From an uncultured Sulfitobacter sp. (GTDB taxonomy: Bacteria > Pseudomonadota > Alphaproteobacteria > Rhodobacterales > Rhodobacteraceae): a DNA stretch of 64,000 bases. Shown piece by piece: positions 57,979-64,000 of the stretch; the stretch's first letter is position 1, and every line of letters starts with the position of its first letter. The position numbers were made by a program, and so were the translations under genes. The notes under the pieces are model-generated. The model ran no database searches and was not told the origin of the DNA. It saw nothing but the letters and a program-made list of their open reading frames with translations. The DNA is taken from contig CAJXSZ010000002.1 of the NCBI GenBank assembly GCA_913060815.1, positions 62,001 to 126,000 on the forward strand, given 5' to 3'.

Positions 57979-60024
57979 CTAGTCCGCTGCCTGCAGGACG
58001 TCCAGAAATGCAGCACCAAAACGCTCCGCCCGTTTCTCACCCAGAATCCGCTCTATCGCGTCCGCGTTCGCATTGTGCATTTGGGCGACTTTCGCCAACA
58101 AGGAGGCAGAACAGCTTAGCGGCTTTTCGGTGCCCAGCGCACCGCGCGACAACGCGGCCTGAACCTCAAGAAGCTGATCATAGACGTCGCCTGCATCGCG
58201 TCCCGCAAGCTTGCGCCGCTGCGGGTGCATCATCTCGGCCTCACCATTGATCACTTCAAGAAAGGCCGCCCCGTAGCTTTCCAGTTTCTTAGCGCCAATG
58301 CCGCTTATCCCTGCCATCTGATCAAGGTCGGCGGGCCGCGTTTCCGCCATCTCGATCAGGGTACGGTCGGTAAAGATGATATAGGCGGGCACTTTCGCTG
58401 TTTCCGCCAGCCCGCGCCGCTTTGCCTTGAGCGCACTTAACAAAGGCGCATCTTCATCACTCACCATCGCTTTGACCGCAGGACGGCGGGAACTGCCTGC
58501 TGCCTTGATGCTATCGCGGCGCAGGGTGATTTTCTGCTCATCCCGCAAAATCGGCAGGGCGGCATCCGTCATGCGCAAAGCACCGTGACGGGAAGGATCG
58601 GGGCGCACCAGATCACGGCCCATCATTTGCCGGAACACCGCCTGCCATTCCGGTTTTGAATACTCGGTGCCGACACCATATGTCGGCAAGGATTGATGAC
58701 CGCGTTGTTTAACCTTTTCAGTCTCATTGCCCAGCAGAATGTCGATCAAATGGCCTGCGCCAAACCACTCCTCGGTGCGCAGCATGGCAGACAGGGCTTT
58801 GCGGACTGCCGTTGTGCCATCGAACGTATCAACAGGGTTGTCGCACAGGTCGCAACGACCACAGGTCACTTCACTCTCGTCAAAATACCCCAGCAGGGTT
58901 TTGCGGCGACACTCCAAAGCTTCGGCCAGACCTAACAGCGCATTCAGTCGACCGTGATCGGCAGCGCGGCGCTCGGGCGGGGCGAGCCCTTCGTCGATCT
59001 GTGTGCGGCGCAGGCGGATGTCTTCGGGGCCAAACAAGGTCAGTGTTTCAGCAGGCGCGCCGTCACGACCTGCGCGGCCAATTTCCTGATAGTAGGATTC
59101 AATACTCTTGGGCAGGTCCGCATGGGCGACCCAGCGGATATCAGGTTTGTCGATGCCCATCCCGAAGGCCACTGTCGCAGCGACGATGAGGCCGTCTTCC
59201 TGCTGGAACTTCCGCTCTGCGATACGGCGGTCGTCGGCTTCCATCCCGCCATGGTAGTGGATCGCCTTCTGCCCTGCATCATTCAGCGCTTTCGCGATGC
59301 CTTCGGTTTTGGCCCGCGTCCCGCAATAGACGATGCCCGATTGCCCGCGCCGTGCAGCAGCAAAGCTCAGGATTTGATTGCGCGGTGAATTCTTGGCCGC
59401 AAATGTGAGATGAATATTGGGCCTATCAAAGCCACCCAAGAAGCTGCGCGGCGGTGTGCCGGCGAACAGCTTTTGCACAATCTCGTTGCGGGTCTCGGCA
59501 TCGGCGGTGGCCGTAAACGCAGCAAGGGGAACGTTCAGCGCGCGCTTCAATTCACCGATGCGCAAATAGTCAGGTCGAAAATCATGACCCCATTGGCTAA
59601 CGCAATGCGCCTCGTCCACGGCAATCATTTTGACCCCGACGCGTTTAAGCATTCCCATGACCGATCCTGCCGCCAAACGCTCTGGCGCCATGTAGAGAAG
59701 CTTGAGCTGGCCCGCCTCCAAGCCTTCCCAAACGGCATCGGTTTCTTCGGGCGTATTGCCAGAGGTGAGCGCCCCTGCACCCACACCCAATTCCTGCAAG
59801 GCGCGCACTTGGTCCCGCATCAGCGCAATGAGCGGTGAGATGACAACTGTTACCCCGTCGCGCATCAGCGCAGGCAGCTGAAAACAAAGAGACTTGCCGC
59901 CGCCCGTTGGCATAATGGCCAACACGTTTTCGCCAGCAGTTACAGCCTCAACGATCTCCTCTTGTCCGGGTCGAAACCCGTCAAAGCCGAATACATCTTT
60001 TAGCAGCGGGGCAGCGCCGGACAT
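57979..60024 (-). CDS. recQ: ATP-dependent DNA helicase RecQ
   Basis: 3'-5' helicase of recombination and fork repair. The 681-residue protein has Walker A TGGGKSLCFQLPAL (Lys44), the DEAH motif VDEAHCVSQWGHDFRPDY, helicase motifs V-VI (QEIGRAGRDG), the RQC zinc Cys cluster (CRRKTLLGYF to CGRCDLC), and one HRDC domain near 520-600 (ISGIGAKKLESYG). The C-terminal 80 residues (RKLAGRDAGDVYDQL onward) may be a second HRDC-like domain. Length is typical. Confidence 0.96.
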   Translation of the reverse strand: MSGAAPLLKDVFGFDGFRPGQEEIVEAVTAGENVLAIMPTGGGKSLCFQLPALMRDGVTVVISPLIALMRDQVRALQELGVGAGALTSGNTPEETDAVWEGLEAGQLKLLYMAPERLAAGSVMGMLKRVGVKMIAVDEAHCVSQWGHDFRPDYLRIGELKRALNVPLAAFTATADAETRNEIVQKLFAGTPPRSFLGGFDRPNIHLTFAAKNSPRNQILSFAAARRGQSGIVYCGTRAKTEGIAKALNDAGQKAIHYHGGMEADDRRIAERKFQQEDGLIVAATVAFGMGIDKPDIRWVAHADLPKSIESYYQEIGRAGRDGAPAETLTLFGPEDIRLRRTQIDEGLAPPERRAADHGRLNALLGLAEALECRRKTLLGYFDESEVTCGRCDLCDNPVDTFDGTTAVRKALSAMLRTEEWFGAGHLIDILLGNETEKVKQRGHQSLPTYGVGTEYSKPEWQAVFRQMMGRDLVRPDPSRHGALRMTDAALPILRDEQKITLRRDSIKAAGSSRRPAVKAMVSDEDAPLLSALKAKRRGLAETAKVPAYIIFTDRTLIEMAETRPADLDQMAGISGIGAKKLESYGAAFLEVINGEAEMMHPQRRKLAGRDAGDVYDQLLEVQAALSRGALGTEKPLSCSASLLAKVAQMHNANADAIERILGEKRAERFGAAFLDVLQAAD

Positions 60025-60138
60025 ACGGGAGACCTAAGGTTTGGAAAACAGCTCTGCGAGATTCACATATCGCTAGCGGAGGGGCAAGGGCTTCTCAAAC
60101 CTGTTCGCCTCATTTTGAAGCCAAAAATGCTGGCACCT

Positions 60139-60426
60139 TTACATAAAGAGTGCGGCGTTATTGGTCAGCACGATCCGTGCCATCGCCACACCGATCAATA
60201 CAGCGAGAGGCGCCAGATCGAGCCCCCCCATATTCGGCAGCACACGGCGAATGGGCGCATAAATAGGCTCCAGCAGGCGGTTAATGCCATACCATATCTG
60301 CGCGACCAAAGGCTGACGCGTGTTGAGCACCTGAAAGTTAATCAACCACGACATCACCACGTGCGCGATAATGAAGAACCACAAGATGTTTAGCAAAAGC
60401 ATCAAGATCATAAAAATTGAGGTCAC
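60139..60426 (-). CDS. YggT family membrane protein
   Basis: A 95-residue protein with two membrane segments (about 4-26 and 70-92) around the conserved loop NRLLEPIYAPIRRVLPNMGGLDLAPL, the hallmark of the YggT family, which is linked to osmotic stress and cell division in some bacteria. It lies upstream of recQ on the same strand with 114 bases between. Confidence 0.93.
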   Translation of the reverse strand: MTSIFMILMLLLNILWFFIIAHVVMSWLINFQVLNTRQPLVAQIWYGINRLLEPIYAPIRRVLPNMGGLDLAPLAVLIGVAMARIVLTNNAALFM

Positions 60427-60558
60427 AGCGCGCAGTCCTTTTTTAAGCTTGTGTCATTCTCAGTTAAGGCCACAGCACATAAAGGACAAGAGTGCCGCGA
60501 GGTTCGTGGTTGACGCCAGTGCTTGAGACGTCATGTGAGGTTCAAGAGGAGTGACCCT

Positions 60559-61098
60559 ATGTTTCCGTTTATCAGATTGTTCAAAGATGTCTTTCTGGCG
60601 CGCCGCCAGCCTAGATTGCAGTCCTTGACGGAAATGCATGTTTCCCAGCATATTTGCTGGCCGCATGACTTGGATATATTTCTAGAACTCAACAACGGGC
60701 GGGCGCTGACTCTCTACGATCTTGGGCGGATCGCAATGGCGCAACGTGCGGGGTTAGTCGACGTGCTGCGCCAAAAGCGCTGGGGCTTGACCATGGCGGG
60801 ATCGCATGTGCGGTTTCGCCGCCGCATCCATGGATTTGAACGGTTCGAAGTGCGCAGCCGTGCCGTCTGCTGGGATGATAAATTCGTTTATATTGAACAG
60901 TCGATGTGGAAGCGGAATGGTGAGTGTGCAAGTCATGTGCTTTACCGTGCAGCGGTGACTGATGCTGAAGGGATTGTAACACCTGTCAGGGTTTTAGCCG
61001 CTTTGGCACAAGACGTCGCATCGCCCCCGATGCCCGACTGGATCGCGCAATGGACGCAGGCCGATGCCGCGCGCCCTTGGCCACCGATGCAGGACTAG
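60559..61098 (+). CDS. Acyl-CoA thioesterase-like protein (4HBT_2 type)
   Basis: A 179-residue hot-dog fold protein. The segment LDIFLELNNGRALTLYDLGRIA resembles the THEM4/YbgC-like thioesterase core, with a possible catalytic Asp in YDLGR, and GSHVRFRRRIHGFERFEVRSRAVCWDDKFVYIEQ follows. Substrate unknown. GAGGAG lies upstream of the ATG at 60559. The UMF1-type carrier gene starts 88 bases later on the same strand. Confidence 0.82.
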   Translation: MFPFIRLFKDVFLARRQPRLQSLTEMHVSQHICWPHDLDIFLELNNGRALTLYDLGRIAMAQRAGLVDVLRQKRWGLTMAGSHVRFRRRIHGFERFEVRSRAVCWDDKFVYIEQSMWKRNGECASHVLYRAAVTDAEGIVTPVRVLAALAQDVASPPMPDWIAQWTQADAARPWPPMQD

Positions 61099-61186
61099 CG
61101 GCACACCCGCCGTCTCGCGCAAACCATTTCTTGCGCGAAAAGATGCAGCCTGTTCTATGGTAGGTGAAACGGGGAGTGGCGGCGGA

Positions 61187-62560
61187 ATGGTGACAATTTC
61201 AAAACGTAAACGCATCTGGGGATGGTACTTTTTCGATTGGGCCAGCCAGCCATATAACACGCTGTTGCTGACGTTTATTTTCGGCCCCTACTTTACAGCA
61301 ACTGTTACTGCCAACCTGGTTGCAGACGGCATGGCGAACGAGGCCGCACGCGCGCAGGCACAGGCATATTGGGGCTGGGGGCTTGCAGCAGCAGGGATCT
61401 TGATTGCGGTCCTCGCGCCTGTACTTGGTGCGATTGCTGATAATTCAGGCCGCAAATTGCCTTGGATATGGCTGTTCTCCCTGATGTATTTTGTAGGCTC
61501 TGGCGCGCTGTGGTGGACCGCGCCACAGGATTTCTCGGTGATTTGGGCTCTTTTCTTTTTTGGCACGGGGCTTATCGGGATGGAGTTTGCAACGATCTTC
61601 ACCAATTCATACCTGCCACAGCTTGATGATGATCCAGCAGAGCTTGGCCGCTTGTCAGGTTCAGGCTGGGCCTTTGGTTATGTCGGCGGAGTTCTGGCGC
61701 TTGCCGTGATGCTGGCACTTTTTCAGGCGACTGCGAACGGCACAACAATGGCGGGGCTCAGCCCTTTGTTGGGTCTTGACCCAGAGACCAAGGCAGACAC
61801 CCGCGTTGTCGGACCGCTGACGGCGATCTGGTTTGCCGTGTTTATGGTTCCATTCTTTCTCTACACGCGAGATACGAACCAAGCGTATGCCACAAGGATA
61901 TCTATCGCCCAAAGCATGCGCGACCTCGCAAACACGCTGAAGGGTTTACCAAGGCACCCGTCTCTCATGGCCTATCTCGGGTCCTCAATGTTCTACCGCG
62001 ATGCACTGAACGGAATGTACACATTCGGTGGCATTTACGCTTTAGGCGTGCTCGGTTGGTCGATCACTCAAGTTGGTATTTTCGGAATTATTGCCGCAAT
62101 TGCAGGAGCGCTCGCTTGTTGGATGTCGGGTAAAATCGACCGGCGCGTTGGTCCAATGCCTGTGATTGTTTTTTGCGTCATCACCTTGGCTTGTGTCGCC
62201 CTGCTGATCGTTATGATCACGCCAACGTCGATCATGGGTATCCCGATTGCAGAAGGATCGAGCGCGCCCGACATAACGTTCTTTATCGCTGGCGCTGTGA
62301 TCGGTGCGGCTGGTGGCTCGTTACAGGCTTCGTCGCGCAACATGATGACACGGCAAGCCAACCCGGAGCGCATGACAGAAGCGTTTGGCCTTTATGCGCT
62401 ATCCGGCAAAGCCACATCCTTTTTGGCGCCGGCGCTCATTGCATTTACCAGCCAAGTTACGGGAAGCCAAAGATTGGGTGTCAGCCCAGTTGTGGGGCTG
62501 TTCATCGTAGGTCTGGTGCTGTTAGTCTGGGTTAAACCAAAAGGAGATTTCTCCAAATGA
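61187..62560 (+). CDS. UMF1-type (Atg22-like) MFS transporter
   Basis: A 457-residue carrier with about 12 hydrophobic segments. The N-terminal WYFFDWASQPYNTLLLTFIFGPYF is the signature of the UMF1 family, related to the yeast vacuole effluxer Atg22. The conserved LSGSGWAFGYVGG and GGSLQASSRNMMTR segments are also present. Bacterial substrates are unknown. GGGGAG lies 7 bases before the ATG. It overlaps mepA by 4 bases. Confidence 0.92.
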   Translation: MVTISKRKRIWGWYFFDWASQPYNTLLLTFIFGPYFTATVTANLVADGMANEAARAQAQAYWGWGLAAAGILIAVLAPVLGAIADNSGRKLPWIWLFSLMYFVGSGALWWTAPQDFSVIWALFFFGTGLIGMEFATIFTNSYLPQLDDDPAELGRLSGSGWAFGYVGGVLALAVMLALFQATANGTTMAGLSPLLGLDPETKADTRVVGPLTAIWFAVFMVPFFLYTRDTNQAYATRISIAQSMRDLANTLKGLPRHPSLMAYLGSSMFYRDALNGMYTFGGIYALGVLGWSITQVGIFGIIAAIAGALACWMSGKIDRRVGPMPVIVFCVITLACVALLIVMITPTSIMGIPIAEGSSAPDITFFIAGAVIGAAGGSLQASSRNMMTRQANPERMTEAFGLYALSGKATSFLAPALIAFTSQVTGSQRLGVSPVVGLFIVGLVLLVWVKPKGDFSK

Positions 62561-63513
62561 AAGCCAGTAAAATCCTTACAATCGCAGCGCTTGGCATGTT
62601 TGTCGGAAGCTGCGGAGGCGCACGCGATATCAGCGGTTCCAAGGCACCGAAAGCAGAACTTCCTACCATTGGAGAGCTTGCTGGGCCGCTTGGGCGGGTC
62701 GAGGCCAAGAAACTGTTTGGCACCAAATCCGCAGCATCTTCACAGTCGCCCGCAGCCTATGGCAGCTACGCAAAGGGCTGCATGGCAGGCGGCGTTCAAT
62801 TGGCCGAAACCGGACCAACTTGGCAGGCGATGCGGCTGTCGCGCAATCGCAACTGGGGCCATCCGGAATTGGTTGATATGGTCACAAAGCTAAGCCAATT
62901 TGCAGCCCAACAACCTGGCTGGAACGGTCTTTATGTCGGCGACATGAGCCAGCCGCGCGGCGGGCCGATGTTGACTGGGCACCGCAGTCACCAGATTGGT
63001 CTTGATGCGGATATCTGGATGCTGCCGCCCACCTCGCTCAGCCTGACGCGCAAGCAACGCGAGAACATATCGTCAATCTCGACACGGCGCGCGAAAGGAG
63101 CCTACGTCAACAACGCATGGACCCGCGCGCATCACGAGATCATCAAAGCAGCCGCTAAAGACCCGCGCACAGAACGGATTTTCGTCTTCCCGGGTGCCAA
63201 GGTACAGATGTGCGATGACGAGCGTGGCAACCGCGCCTATCTGCGCAAGATCAGGCCATGGTACGGACACCACTACCATTTCCATGTCAGGCTGGCTTGC
63301 CCGAGTGGTGTAAGAGGCTGCGTGAACCAAAATCCGCCCCCCGCTGGCGATGGCTGTGATGATGCCCGCGAATGGCAGGCCAACATCCTGAACCCCCCAA
63401 AGGCGAAGCCACAGCCGAAACCCAAGAAGCCTACAGCGCCACGTAAACCGCGTCGTGAACTTACTCTCTCTGATTTGCCAGCCCAGTGTCAGGCTGTACT
63501 GGAGGCGCGGTGA
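62557..63513 (+). CDS. mepA: Penicillin-insensitive murein endopeptidase MepA
   Basis: Zinc metallopeptidase (M74) that cuts D-Ala-meso-DAP crosslinks in peptidoglycan. The 318-residue protein has a lipobox-like N-terminus (FVGSCGG), so it may be a lipoprotein, and the active-site motif HRSHQIGLDADIW (about 142-153) with the late motif HYHFHVRLACP. The six conserved Cys typical of MepA are represented, including CMAG, CDD and CDDA. The tail (KAKPQPKPKKPTAPRKPRR) is basic and Pro-rich, probably wall-contacting. It overlaps both neighbours by 4 bases. Confidence 0.94.
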   Translation: MKASKILTIAALGMFVGSCGGARDISGSKAPKAELPTIGELAGPLGRVEAKKLFGTKSAASSQSPAAYGSYAKGCMAGGVQLAETGPTWQAMRLSRNRNWGHPELVDMVTKLSQFAAQQPGWNGLYVGDMSQPRGGPMLTGHRSHQIGLDADIWMLPPTSLSLTRKQRENISSISTRRAKGAYVNNAWTRAHHEIIKAAAKDPRTERIFVFPGAKVQMCDDERGNRAYLRKIRPWYGHHYHFHVRLACPSGVRGCVNQNPPPAGDGCDDAREWQANILNPPKAKPQPKPKKPTAPRKPRRELTLSDLPAQCQAVLEAR

Positions 63514-64000
63514 TCAGGCTTGCGCTCGCGCTTATTTGCTTGTGCGGTACTGCATTGGCTGATCCATCATTACGCCCCAACGGGACGTTGCGCTGGAAAC
63601 TTGATGCGCCATGGTTTGGCGGCTGGTCAGGGATTGAGGTGCGCGCAAACGGCACGGAGATGACGGTCGTGAGTGACCGTGGGCAATTGGTAGATGCCGA
63701 CATTCGACGCGAGGACGGGCGGATTGTTGGTGTTGATGTTCACAGCAGCATCCGTCTGAACAAATCATCTGGCGGGAGTCTTCGAAAGAAAGCCAGCGAT
63801 GCGGAATCGTTGGCGTTTCTAGAAGACGGTACCGCATTCATATCATTCGAGCACCGCCACCGGATCATGCAGCTTGACCTCAAGAGTGGCCGCACGCGCG
63901 GCAGGATCAAGCTTCCGTTTGTGAACGAGATGGGCAACAACTCTGGCGTTGAGGCGCTGGCTATCAGCCCTGACGGCACACTCTACGCACTTACGGAAAA
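63510..64000 (+). CDS. Phytase-like esterase family protein, 3' end outside window
   Basis: Open to the right edge (163 residues seen). The GTG start overlaps the mepA stop by 4 bases and GGAGG lies before it. Residues 1-18 form a signal peptide ending in TALA. The visible part (GIEVRANGTEMTVVSDRG, DAESLAFLEDGTAFISFEHRHRI, NSGVEALAISPDGTLYALTE) matches the esterase-like-activity-of-phytase beta-propeller domain. The substrate is unknown. Co-transcription with mepA suggests an envelope role. Confidence 0.85.
   Translation, partial: MIRLALALICLCGTALADPSLRPNGTLRWKLDAPWFGGWSGIEVRANGTEMTVVSDRGQLVDADIRREDGRIVGVDVHSSIRLNKSSGGSLRKKASDAESLAFLEDGTAFISFEHRHRIMQLDLKSGRTRGRIKLPFVNEMGNNSGVEALAISPDGTLYALTE

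Overview
The window is ordinary chromosomal DNA of an alphaproteobacterium, most likely a marine Rhodobacterales (Roseobacter group) species. The evidence is a CcrM-type GANTC methyltransferase next to rnhB, DUF2794 and DUF6478 family proteins, the accD-folC pair, a gpmI-envC-ctpA chain and dense, often 4-bp-overlapping operons. No rRNA, tRNA, insertion sequence, phage gene, CRISPR array or replication origin was found. No gap between confident genes exceeds about 265 bases; the longest is 37265-37527. Both ends cut through genes: an alkane monooxygenase at the left and a phytase-like esterase at the right.

Layout. 1-5.1 kb: end of alkB, an orphan receiver protein, ccrM and rnhB on the minus strand, a Cys-repeat exported protein, and a small exported protein overlapping a membrane protein with a winged-helix-like tail. 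5.1-10.3 kb: a Tat-exported small protein, an HpaI-type aldolase, an MFS carrier, asd and a DUF4139 protein. 10.3-13.1 kb (minus): beta-carbonic anhydrase, SbtA-type bicarbonate transporter, SbtB-type P-II-like protein and a ribbon-helix-helix protein with a duplicated domain. 13.2-18.2 kb: Hpt-like protein, leucyl aminopeptidase, NlpC/P60 hydrolase, DUF2794, and paaI-paaK. 18.2-26.6 kb: I78 inhibitor lipoprotein with a TetR regulator, an AEC carrier, fghA, DUF188, HAD, ornithine cyclodeaminase-like and alpha/beta hydrolase genes, an MFS carrier and zapE. 26.7-33.5 kb (minus): folC, a small membrane protein, accD, a CPBP protease and a 1028-residue ABC-like/cyclic-nucleotide-binding fusion. 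33.6-37.3 kb: ilvD, a lipoprotein, a DUF6478 protein and an unknown protein. 37.5-41.7 kb (minus): gpmI, envC-like and ctpA, with a possible 50-codon leader ORF. 41.7-46.8 kb: zf-CHCC protein, polA, GST, hyi and DUF1285. 46.8-54 kb: MoxR, DUF58 and two large membrane proteins in one operon, a GNAT enzyme and a second AEC carrier. 55-64 kb: hybrid histidine kinase, yaaA, recQ, YggT, a thioesterase, a UMF1-type MFS carrier, mepA and the phytase-like gene.

Most genes are housekeeping or central metabolism: amino-acid and lipid synthesis (asd, ilvD, accD, folC), glycolysis (gpmI), DNA maintenance (polA, recQ, rnhB, ccrM) and wall remodelling (ctpA, envC-like, mepA, NlpC). The accessory signals most worth following are three. 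The ABC-like protein at 30370-33456 has lost every nucleotide-handling motif I could check, carries a long insertion and ends in a cNMP-binding domain, and it is translationally coupled to an intramembrane protease. The carbonic anhydrase-SbtA-SbtB set occurs in what looks like a heterotroph. The protein at 4352-5056 has a winged-helix-like tail on a two-pass membrane anchor.
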